Below are positions 17,052 through 24,602 of a DNA stretch of 35,085 bases, one piece after another. The stretch covers positions 1 to 35,085 of the forward strand of contig CAYUIQ010000071.1 in assembly GCA_964444795.1 (NCBI GenBank). The letters are read 5' to 3'. Under the pieces are notes generated by a model. It saw nothing but the letters and a program-made list of their open reading frames with translations, ran no database searches and was not told the DNA's origin. This DNA comes from JABMRP01 sp964444795. Lineage in GTDB: Bacteria > Planctomycetota > Planctomycetia > Pirellulales > Thermoguttaceae. Position numbers and translations under genes: made by a program. Positions within the stretch are counted from its first letter, which is position 1, and each line of letters begins with the position of its first letter.

Positions 17052-18573
17052 TTGCATTTTCCCGCCAGGCGCTTCCATGGGCCATCATCCGCATGATATG
17101 TTCTTCGGAGATCTCTTTTGCCGCCAGTTCGCCCACTTTCCTGCCCTCGGACAAGACGGCGATCCGGTCGCAGGAACGTATCAACTCTTCCATTTCCGAT
17201 GAGATCATCAGAATCGCCACTCCTTCGCCCGCCAGATCGGTGATTATGTTTTCGATCTCTGTTTTTCCCGCGATATCGATCCCGCGTGTCGGTTCATCCA
17301 GAATCATCAGAATCGGGTCCATGCACAACCATCGGGCCAAGAGGACTTTCTGTTGATTGCCTCCACTCAGCTCTTTCATCAGTTGATTGGGGCCGGAAGT
17401 CACAATGTTCATCTTGCGGATGTAGGTCTCGGTAATTCGCAGTTGGGCCTTCCTGGAGAGAATACCGGACTTGCTCAGTTGAGGCAGGATGGCCATGGTC
17501 ATGTTATCGGTGACCGACATATTGGGAAAGATGCCTTCCTCTTTCCGGTCCTCGCTGCAGAAGCCCAGGCCCAGCTTGATGGCCTCCCGGGGGCTTTTCA
17601 TGTGTACGCTCTTGTCGCTGATCTGGATGCGGCCCTTGTCCTGCATCTCATCGCCAAACAGGATCCTGGCAAGTTCCGTTCGCCCCGATCCCAGCAGTCC
17701 GGCTACTCCCAGTATTTCGCCGCCCTTTAAGTCGATACTGATCTCGGTCGTTCGTCGGGCTCTGGAGACATTCGTCGTCTTCAATACCACCTGCCCGTCT
17801 TCACGACCGCCGGACACACCTTTCTTCTTGTCCAGGATGGAGGTTGCGTCGCGCCCGATCATCAGCGACACCATTTTCAGTTTCGTCAGGTCCTCAATGG
17901 CGTACTGCCCAACCAGGCGGCCGTCTCGCAGGATAGTTGCTCGATCGCAGATTTCGAGCACCTCATCGAGTTTGTGGCTGATGAAAATGATCGCAATATT
18001 CCGCTGCTTCAGCTTCTTGATGACGCGAAACAGAGTTCTCACCTCTTTCTCGCTGAGGGATGACGTCGGCTCGTCCATGACCACGAGTTTGGCTTCAATG
18101 GAGACCGCCCTGGCGATGGCGACCATTTGCTGGATGGCAACGCTTTGCTTGCGAAGCGGCTGGTTGACGTCGACTTCTTCAAGGCCCATGTCGCTCAAGA
18201 TCTCTCTCGAACGCTTCTCGGCGGTCTTCCAGTCGATCAATCCGCCGGTTTTGGGTTCTCTGCCGATGAAGATATTTTCACACACGCTCAAGTAAGGCAC
18301 CAGGTTGAGTTCCTGGTAGATGGTGCTGATTCCCGCGCGTAGGGATTCCGCCGCGCCCGTGGGGGAGATCCGCTTCCGCTCGAAGAGTATCTTCCCGGCG
18401 TCCCTCTGGTGTATACCGGTCAGAACCTTGATGAGCGTTGATTTACCGGCTCCGTTTTCACCCATCAGGGCGTGTACTTCGCCGTACTCGACGAAGAGGC
18501 TGACATCATTAAGGGCGATAACCCCTGGGAATGTCTTGGCGATTCCCTTCATTTCCAGCAGGAGGTGTTCCAT
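17041..18573 (-). CDS. Sugar ABC transporter ATP-binding protein, two nucleotide-binding domains (RbsA/YtfR family)
   Basis: The 510-residue cytoplasmic ATPase energises import. Domain 1 has Walker A GENGAGKST (38-46), Walker B with MDEPTSSL (166-173) and the switch His in FISH (H200). Domain 2 has a degenerate Walker A, GLLGSGRTE (292-300), lacking the lysine, but an intact signature ELSGGNQQ (401-408) and ILDEPTRGID. This asymmetry is normal for the CUT2 family (RbsA, MglA, YtfR). ATG 18573 matches the family N-terminus; its ribosome site is weak. The 175-bp gap to the binding-protein gene contains a strong hairpin that may lower expression of this gene relative to the binding protein. Confidence 0.92.
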   Translation of the reverse strand: MEHLLLEMKGIAKTFPGVIALNDVSLFVEYGEVHALMGENGAGKSTLIKVLTGIHQRDAGKILFERKRISPTGAAESLRAGISTIYQELNLVPYLSVCENIFIGREPKTGGLIDWKTAEKRSREILSDMGLEEVDVNQPLRKQSVAIQQMVAIARAVSIEAKLVVMDEPTSSLSEKEVRTLFRVIKKLKQRNIAIIFISHKLDEVLEICDRATILRDGRLVGQYAIEDLTKLKMVSLMIGRDATSILDKKKGVSGGREDGQVVLKTTNVSRARRTTEISIDLKGGEILGVAGLLGSGRTELARILFGDEMQDKGRIQISDKSVHMKSPREAIKLGLGFCSEDRKEEGIFPNMSVTDNMTMAILPQLSKSGILSRKAQLRITETYIRKMNIVTSGPNQLMKELSGGNQQKVLLARWLCMDPILMILDEPTRGIDIAGKTEIENIITDLAGEGVAILMISSEMEELIRSCDRIAVLSEGRKVGELAAKEISEEHIMRMMAHGSAWRENANGQ

Positions 18574-18620
18574 AACGAGACTTGTGGAGATGGAGCGGGG
18601 CGTACGGGGGTCTGTTTCAA

Positions 18621-18660
18621 GATGCCCCCTCTCCCTTTGGGAGAGGGTTGGGGTGAGGAT
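18621..18660. repeat. Hairpin repeat between binding-protein and ATPase genes
   Basis: CCCTCTCCC-TTT-GGGAGAGGG (18627-18647) forms a 9-bp perfect stem and is followed by TTGGGGTGAGGAT. This sequence family is widespread as a dispersed repeat in many bacteria. There is no T-run on the transcribed side, so it would act as an mRNA-stabilising hairpin or attenuator rather than a full terminator. Confidence 0.55.
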
Positions 18661-18748
18661 AGCCGGAAGGGGCGCATGGTCCTCTCTTCCGCCGACGGCC
18701 GTCACCTCACCTCGATGCGCTCGCCGGCATCTCCTTCCAGGGAGAAGG

Positions 18749-19735
18749 TTAGAACGCCGTCGACATGTGTTCGTCGACGTTGCTCTTGTCGATAACAACG
18801 TCTTTCACGCTGATGTAAGGGGAAACTTTCTCGTCCCTGGAGTAGGCCTCGATGGCATCGAATACCAGGTCCGCATAGTACGGGGAAACGGAGACTATCT
18901 TGTGATAATATCCGGCCTTGACCGCTTCCAACCCTTTCTTGGTTCCACCGTTACCGACAATAATAATCTCGCCGCCCGCGGGGTTGCTGCCCACTTTCAT
19001 GTCCTCCGCCCGCAGGACCCGGATGGCGCCCAGTGCATCGGTATCGAAATGGCCGACAACCGCGTCGAACTCGACGCCGGATTGAACGATGCTCTCCATG
19101 ACCTTGATGGCCGTATCCTTATCGAAATTGCCGAGCTTGGAGCGCACGATCGTCATCTTGCGGTATTCTTCCTTGTTGTATTCTTCCACCTTCTTTCTGA
19201 ACCCTTTTTTCATGCCGATGGTATTGCCGCCGTCTGGAGTTCCATGCAGTTCGACAACTCGGATCTCCTTTGTATCCGCGGGAAATGCATCGTGAATGAG
19301 TTCGGCCATTCGCTCCCCGATCCACTCGAAGTCAGAATGAATCTTGGTGACGTAGTCTTCGCCGGCAACGCCTTTGATGTCTCGATTAACGACAATCACC
19401 GGCACGCCGGCCTCTTTTGCAATGCGTAGCGCTTCGGCGGAGCCGTCACGGCTAATCGGGCCCAGAATCAAGAACTCGGGTTTCTGTGCAATGATGTCTT
19501 CCACGTCGTTGATCTGTCGATCGATCTTCCCTTGCGCGTGGGCTACACGGAAGTTGTAACCTCTTTTCTCGGACTCTTTCTCCAGATCAGCAGCAAACGT
19601 CAGGAACCAGGAGTTCGAATCTCCCACCGATGAATAAGCGACGGTGGGGCCGGTATTACCGAAAAAGAGCCGTACCAGCACCGCCGCCGTGCCCAGTACG
19701 ACAATGATCGCTGCAAGCAACCAGGTGTTCTTCAT
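18749..19735 (-). CDS. Periplasmic sugar-binding protein of an ABC importer (YtfQ-like)
   Basis: The 328-residue solute-binding protein belongs to the Peripla_BP_4 (LacI-like fold) family. A hydrophobic N-terminal segment (MKNTWLLAAIIVVLG) serves as a signal peptide or membrane anchor; there is no lipobox. The body resembles E. coli YtfQ: VVELHGTPDGG and KVMESIVQSG, with VPVIVVNRDI at the ligand site. ATG 19735 has AGAGGAA 7 bp upstream. It is the first gene of an operon with the ATPase, two permeases and transaldolase. Family context suggests a pentose, or a hexose in furanose form such as galactofuranose, as ligand. The actual ligand here could be a sugar released by the downstream glycosidases. 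Confidence 0.87.
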   Translation of the reverse strand: MKNTWLLAAIIVVLGTAAVLVRLFFGNTGPTVAYSSVGDSNSWFLTFAADLEKESEKRGYNFRVAHAQGKIDRQINDVEDIIAQKPEFLILGPISRDGSAEALRIAKEAGVPVIVVNRDIKGVAGEDYVTKIHSDFEWIGERMAELIHDAFPADTKEIRVVELHGTPDGGNTIGMKKGFRKKVEEYNKEEYRKMTIVRSKLGNFDKDTAIKVMESIVQSGVEFDAVVGHFDTDALGAIRVLRAEDMKVGSNPAGGEIIIVGNGGTKKGLEAVKAGYYHKIVSVSPYYADLVFDAIEAYSRDEKVSPYISVKDVVIDKSNVDEHMSTAF

Positions 19736-20099
19736 GGACGCGTTCCTCTTCTTGTGTACGTTTGTGTCCTTGGTAGCCATTCCCGTTTGGTGTCCCGGCC
19801 TGGGCGTTATTGTGACGCCTAACGTGGACGCCATGCAACCCCTTTCCAGCGAGTATGTTCTGGCCGGGATGTCCGGCATGGCCATATCGTAATTCAAGCC
19901 ACCACAAAACCGTACCGCAAGAGGCCTTGACACGGCTTCTTTCGCCACGATCCCGCCGCCACCCCTCCCTCTGTGGTGGCATCACGGGCGAGCCGAATAG
20001 TCACGGATTTCGGCGTTGTGTCCGCCCGGCTTCCAAGGCAAGCCAACCATTCTTCGACTGCGGGAGCCCGCATGATGTCCCAAATCACCCGCTCAAGAT
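19736..20099. other. Leader of the ABC operon; no gene seen
   Basis: This stretch must hold the start of the sugar-importer operon, but I find no strong promoter. A weak TTGCAT followed by AT-poor sequence is present. Short open frames on both strands show no family resemblance and are left uncalled. Confidence 0.4.
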
Positions 20100-20305
20100 A
20101 TGCTGTTCATGCTTGCGATGATCCAGCACTGGCGGACTCTGGGCGACAACGCGACCGTGGAGCAGTCGCAGCAAGAGAACAAACGGCTCCGCAAGCAGTT
20201 GAAGCGGACGGAAATGGAACGCGGAATCTTGGAAAAAGCCACAGCGTGTTTTGCGTGGGAGTCGCGGTGAAGTACGCCGGGACTGAAGAACACCGCGCAG
20301 AAGAA
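20100..20305 (+). pseudogene. IS3-family transposase remnant (end of OrfA, start of OrfB)
   Basis: From 20100 to 20270 the plus strand reads MLFMLAMIQHW..., then a segment ending ERGILEKATACFAWESR and a stop. This matches the C-terminus of IS3-family OrfA, where the leucine-zipper region ends in ILKKATAFFAKES. Immediately after the stop, overlapping in another frame, GTGAAGTACGCC... encodes VKYAGTEEHR, which resembles the OrfB start VKYAxxxEHR. Both pieces are short and decayed, no terminal repeats are seen, and the catalytic DDE domain is absent. It is a fossil, not an active element. Confidence 0.65.
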
Positions 20306-20415
20306 CCGGCCCGTAACGCGGTAATGCAAAAACCGCAATCTCTCCCGAGAAATTACCAATCCCATCACTTGGCCACATCGGGGTCGAGGGGCGGATTACC
20401 GCTGCCGGGCGGGGC

Positions 20416-20444
20416 TTGTCCGCGGGCTATCGGTGTGATAGGCT
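20416..20444 (+). promoter_or_regulatory. Possible promoter of resB-ccsA
   Basis: TTGTCC (20416-20421), a 17-bp spacer and TAGGCT (20439-20444) precede the resB ATG at 20532, leaving a leader of about 80 bases. Confidence 0.35.
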
Positions 20445-20531
20445 TGAGGATGCCGGTAGCCCAAGTCGATCACAGCCCCTCCCGTCGCCGGTAACCTCGA
20501 TCTCCTTTTCCTCCGCGTCCGAGTAACCGTT

Positions 20532-22379
20532 ATGGCGAAGAAGCGAGGCGGCAAGAGCGGCCCTACTCATTCCCGCACAAACGCTCCCCAGCAGATTGAG
20601 ATGGCCGGCCCGTCTTCGGGCAATTCGTCTTGGGGCTCCCGGATTCTCGAAATCTACCGATTTCTCGGATCGCTGAAGCTGGCCATCGTCTTGCTGGCGG
20701 TCTCGATGGCCGTGTTGGCAAGGGGGACGTTCCTGGAGTCCGAAAGAGGGTTGGAGTATGCGCAGTGGTACGTCTACCATAGCTGGTGGTTCATCACGCT
20801 GGTATCGGTGTTGGCCGGAAACGTCTTGGCGGCCATGCTGCTGAAGTTTCCCTGGAAGCGGCGCCACATCGGGTTCCTGGTTACCCACGCCGGGCTGCTG
20901 GTCTTGATGGCCGGCTCGATTCAAACCTTCGTGGCGGGGATCGACGGCCGTATTAGAGTCGTCGAAGGGGGGCAACCGGTCGAGAGCATCACCCTCGATG
21001 ACCGATCACGACTCACGGCGTCCTGGGACGAAGGGGACACGGTCGTCGCCGTGGATTTTCCGTTCGCGCCCGGCCCGGAGGATTGGCCCGGCGGCCGGAC
21101 GAAGGACCTGGGTGAGTTGGATGAAGTTCGCGTGAAGGTTCTCGGGTTCTACCGTTACGCAATCGGCCAGACCGGTTTGCGAGAAGACTCGTCGGATCTT
21201 TCCGTGCCGGCCATTCTGTTCGCGGTGCTCGGGGCCGACGGCAAGCTGGTGACCGAGAGATGGCTCGTGGGGCGCAAGAGCATCGGAGCGAAGAAGAAGG
21301 CCGGCCCTATCGGTGTCGCGTTGAACGAAGTTCCGGTGCGTTCGATGCTGGACGACCTGCTCAATCGGCCGGCCGACAAGTTGGGGACCAAGGGGATGCT
21401 CTCGATTCACTACCAAGGCCAGGTCAAGCGGGTCCCGGTCGATGAGAACGTCGGCAAGACGATCTCGGTCGGCGGCGACGGGACGAAAGTGGAAATTGCC
21501 CGGTATCTTGCCCAACTGGAGCCGGGGCCCGACGGCACGTACATCTCCGCGGGGGACGAACCACTCAACCCGGTGCTGGATCTGCTGGTCCATCTCCCCG
21601 GCGACCAGGAGCCGGTACGCCAGTTCAGCCGAGCGAAGACCCCGCTGGTGGATTTCAGCGAGTCGCGGGGGATCGCGTGTCCGGTCAAGTTCTTCTACCA
21701 CCACCCGGCCGTTTCCGCTCAACGGTCGGTGGAGTTCTTCCAGACGCCGGACGAGAAGCTGTCCTGCCGGGTCGGCTTGGGCAAACGGTACGAGTCGCGG
21801 GGCGAAGTTGGCGTGGGAGACGTGATCGAGGCCCCCGACGGTTTCCAGATCCGCCTTCTGCGGCACGAACGTCATGTCCGGCGGGAGACGACGTTCAGGC
21901 CGGTCAAGAGAAGGCCCGGACAGAGGGCTATACCGGAGGCCGCCGCCCATTTCGAGGTTTCCGTGGCGGGAGAAACGCAGGAGATCTGGCTGCAGCGGCA
22001 GCACGGGGAGTACACGATGCAAACGCCGAAAGGCCACGTGCTCGTCGCCTTCGAGTACGCCCAACATCCGCTGGGTTTCTCATTGAAACTGCTGGACTTC
22101 ACGCGCGGCATGAACCCGGGCGGCATGGGCGACGCCTCGTATTCCAGTGTCGTCGAAATAGAGGACGAATCGGAGCTTACCCAGCAACACACAATCGCGA
22201 TGAACGAGCCCCTGGAGTACGGTAAGTTTACGCTCTACCAATCGAGCTTCGACAAGACCGACAGCAGGGTATCCATTCTGAGCGTGGCCTACGATCCGGG
22301 AAGGCTGCTGAAATACGCCGGCTGCGCGATGATTTGCCTGGGGACCTTCATTGTATTCTACTTGCGAGGTCTCCTTTGA
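20532..22379 (+). CDS. resB: Cytochrome c biogenesis protein ResB/CcsB family
   Basis: The 615-residue membrane protein is the ResB (Ccs1) half of the system II cytochrome c synthetase, which delivers haem to apocytochromes outside the membrane. It has a hydrophilic N-tail of about 40 residues, three close transmembrane segments (46-63, 84-104, 112-133) with SLKLAIVLLAVSM and the haem-linked His in VTHAGLLVLMAGS (H119), a periplasmic domain of about 450 residues, and a last membrane segment near 595-613. The stop overlaps the ccsA start by one base (TGATG), so the two are coupled. The nearby HzsA-like protein with three CxxCH motifs is an obvious client. The ATG has a weak ribosome site. Confidence 0.88.
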   Translation: MAKKRGGKSGPTHSRTNAPQQIEMAGPSSGNSSWGSRILEIYRFLGSLKLAIVLLAVSMAVLARGTFLESERGLEYAQWYVYHSWWFITLVSVLAGNVLAAMLLKFPWKRRHIGFLVTHAGLLVLMAGSIQTFVAGIDGRIRVVEGGQPVESITLDDRSRLTASWDEGDTVVAVDFPFAPGPEDWPGGRTKDLGELDEVRVKVLGFYRYAIGQTGLREDSSDLSVPAILFAVLGADGKLVTERWLVGRKSIGAKKKAGPIGVALNEVPVRSMLDDLLNRPADKLGTKGMLSIHYQGQVKRVPVDENVGKTISVGGDGTKVEIARYLAQLEPGPDGTYISAGDEPLNPVLDLLVHLPGDQEPVRQFSRAKTPLVDFSESRGIACPVKFFYHHPAVSAQRSVEFFQTPDEKLSCRVGLGKRYESRGEVGVGDVIEAPDGFQIRLLRHERHVRRETTFRPVKRRPGQRAIPEAAAHFEVSVAGETQEIWLQRQHGEYTMQTPKGHVLVAFEYAQHPLGFSLKLLDFTRGMNPGGMGDASYSSVVEIEDESELTQQHTIAMNEPLEYGKFTLYQSSFDKTDSRVSILSVAYDPGRLLKYAGCAMICLGTFIVFYLRGLL

Positions 22380-24193
22380 TGCATCGTCCGATGGCGACTC
22401 TGATCGTGTTGTTCGCAACGGCCCTGTCCGCGCCGGCTGCCGAAGAGTCCGGCGAGGCCTTTCGGACCGACGTTTGGCGATACCTCCCGGTCCAGGAACG
22501 CGGTAGGTACAAACCGCTCGATACGCTGGCCCGGGAAACGTTGCCGAAAATCATCGGCCGGTCCCGCTTCGCCGACCCGGACACGGGCCGGATGTTGGAG
22601 CCCGCGGCACTTTATCTGGCAATGGTGTTGCAGCGGCAGGACTGGGGACCGCCCGCGAATCCACGCGTGGCCGGCAAGTTGAGTGAGTTGACTGTCTATT
22701 TCGCCACGCACAAACCCGATAAGTGGGACAAGGCACGGCTGCTGCCGGTAGACGACGCCGAGCTCCGCAAGGCGCTGGCGATGGACGACGGTCGCAAGCA
22801 CATCTCGCCGTTCCAACTCAGCCAGACCACAATCATGGATCCGAGAGACGATGAAGAAAGGCCGTTTATCGCCTGGGTCCAGGACGTCCACGCCGACAAA
22901 GGCGGCGATTTCCATAAGCTCGAGGAAGCGGCACGGAAACTGGGCGGGAGGCTCTGGTCCTACCATACTCTCCGCATGGGGCGGGGGCTTCGGATGGTGC
23001 CCATCCCGGGTGACAAGAACGAGCTCTGGTATTCGGCGGCCGACCTGACGCGAAAGGACTTCGACGACAAGTCCGACCCAACCGGTGAGATGCGAAAGGT
23101 ACAATCGCAACTGCGCGACGCGAAGGCCGCCTTCCTCGCCGGTTCCCCCGAGTCCTTCAACGAGGCCTTCGACACGCTGCTCGCCACGCTACGAGAACTG
23201 GGGCCCAAGCTGATGGAGGACTCCGAGAATTATCCGAAACCGTGGATCATCCGGCTGGAAGTCACCTACAACACCTGGCGGCCGTTCCGCTATGCCTGGA
23301 TGTTCGCGGCGATTGCGTTGGCCGCCTTGGTGCTCAGTTGCATCAAGACCCAGTGGAAGCCCATTTACATCCTTGGGCTCGCAAGCCTGGCAGCGTGCCT
23401 GATGGTGATCCTCATCGGCCTGGGAATTCGCTGGGCGCTTAAGGGAAGCCCGCCGGTAACGAACCTCTACGAATCGGTCGTTTTCACGGCCCTGGGCACC
23501 GCGGCATTCGGCCTGGGGTTCGGGCTCTGGTCGCACCGGCGCGGAATCCTCGCGGCCGCGGCCGTGGTGACGACGATCATTCTGCTGCTGGCCGACTTCT
23601 GCCCGTCGGTCCTCGACCCCGCGCTGCATCCGCTGATGCCCGCGTTGCGCAGCCCCGAGTTCCTGGTGATTCACGTGATGACGATCATGCTCGGCTACGC
23701 CGCGTTTGCCCTGGCCGTGGGCATCGGCAATGTCACACTCGGATTTTACCTGGTCGGCTCCCAACAGGAAGAGACCATCAAGGCTCAGTGCCGGTGTACC
23801 TACGAATCGCTCAAGGTCGGTGTGCTGTTGCTGCTGGTGGGCACGATTCTCGGCGGAATCTGGGCCGACTATTCCTGGGGGCGATTCTGGGGTTGGGACA
23901 AGAAGGAGGTTTGGGCCCTGATCACGCTGCTGGGTTACTTGACGATTCTCCACGCCCGACACACCGACTGGCTGGGCAACCGCGGTTTGACGGCCGGGGC
24001 CGTGCTCTGCTTCACTCTCGTGCTGATGGCCTGGTACGGCGTGAATTTCCTCAAAGGCGGCGGGTTGCACAAATACGGCCTCAGTGGCGAGGAAGGACCG
24101 CTCTACGTGGGCACCGCGTGCATCATGCAACTGGCCTTCGTCGCTGTTGCGATCATCGTTTCGGACAGTCGGCCGGCGACGCAATCCGACTGA
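22379..24193 (+). CDS. ccsA: Cytochrome c biogenesis protein CcsA with long N-terminal domain
   Basis: The 604-residue protein starts with a signal-like segment (to about 20) and a soluble domain of about 280 residues, which ordinary CcsA/ResC lacks. About eight transmembrane helices follow from residue 305. The haem-handling WWD motif is at 495-510 (WADYSWGRFWGWDKKE), flanked by the expected histidines H432 and H525. Together with ResB it forms the system II haem lyase. ATG 22379 overlaps the resB stop; an earlier in-frame ATG at 22334 lies within resB and is unlikely. The N-terminal domain is common in planctomycete and Bacteroidetes-type versions, to my recollection, and its role is not known to me. 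Confidence 0.9.
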   Translation: MHRPMATLIVLFATALSAPAAEESGEAFRTDVWRYLPVQERGRYKPLDTLARETLPKIIGRSRFADPDTGRMLEPAALYLAMVLQRQDWGPPANPRVAGKLSELTVYFATHKPDKWDKARLLPVDDAELRKALAMDDGRKHISPFQLSQTTIMDPRDDEERPFIAWVQDVHADKGGDFHKLEEAARKLGGRLWSYHTLRMGRGLRMVPIPGDKNELWYSAADLTRKDFDDKSDPTGEMRKVQSQLRDAKAAFLAGSPESFNEAFDTLLATLRELGPKLMEDSENYPKPWIIRLEVTYNTWRPFRYAWMFAAIALAALVLSCIKTQWKPIYILGLASLAACLMVILIGLGIRWALKGSPPVTNLYESVVFTALGTAAFGLGFGLWSHRRGILAAAAVVTTIILLLADFCPSVLDPALHPLMPALRSPEFLVIHVMTIMLGYAAFALAVGIGNVTLGFYLVGSQQEETIKAQCRCTYESLKVGVLLLLVGTILGGIWADYSWGRFWGWDKKEVWALITLLGYLTILHARHTDWLGNRGLTAGAVLCFTLVLMAWYGVNFLKGGGLHKYGLSGEEGPLYVGTACIMQLAFVAVAIIVSDSRPATQSD

Positions 24194-24602
24194 CATAGCG
24201 GCGCGACTGCGGACTTGTCCCTTACACGCATAACGCGTGAGAATGTCTTCCGATCACGCACTGCCGTACCAAACTTCCCCAACCTTCGGTCGTGGTGAAG
24301 GAGTATTTGAAATCGGCGTGTTTCCTCCTTCTCTCGTTCCGACGCTTCGTCGGGGGAGTAAGAGAGGTCTGGCCATGGCGGAAAGGATACCCGGAAGCAG
24401 TCGCCTCGTCAAACAACAGAGACTATCCTCGCTTTGTCCTTTCCCTTCCTTCGTGCCCTTGGTGCCTCTGTGGTGAATTCGATCCGCCCAGACGCCAGGG
24501 CAATTGGAGCACCACGAAGACACAAAGGACACAAAAAACGAAGCATGAGGGTGGCAAGTAAGTGACCGCGGGCAAGCTATTCCGTCGCGCCCTCTCGGGC
24601 AG
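24194..24602. other. Gap between convergent genes, holding inverted-repeat element A
   Basis: These 409 bp separate ccsA from the PEP-CTERM gene on the other strand. Apart from the repeat element at 24445-24548, I see no gene and no clear intrinsic terminator. Confidence 0.5.
24445..24548. repeat. Inverted-repeat element, copy A
   Basis: The outer arms CTTCCTTCGTGCCCTTGG... and ...GGACACAAAAAACGAAG are inverted relative to each other around a core containing GATCCG and CAGGGCAATTGG. It would fold into one long imperfect hairpin. Copy B at 27440-27541 is closely similar in the same orientation. No transposase is present, so it is a MITE-like or REP-like element. Confidence 0.7.

Noticed and set aside
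19894..20088. 64-codon minus-strand frame upstream of the sugar-binding protein
   Set aside because: It has no ribosome site, no recognised motif and no conserved-looking composition.
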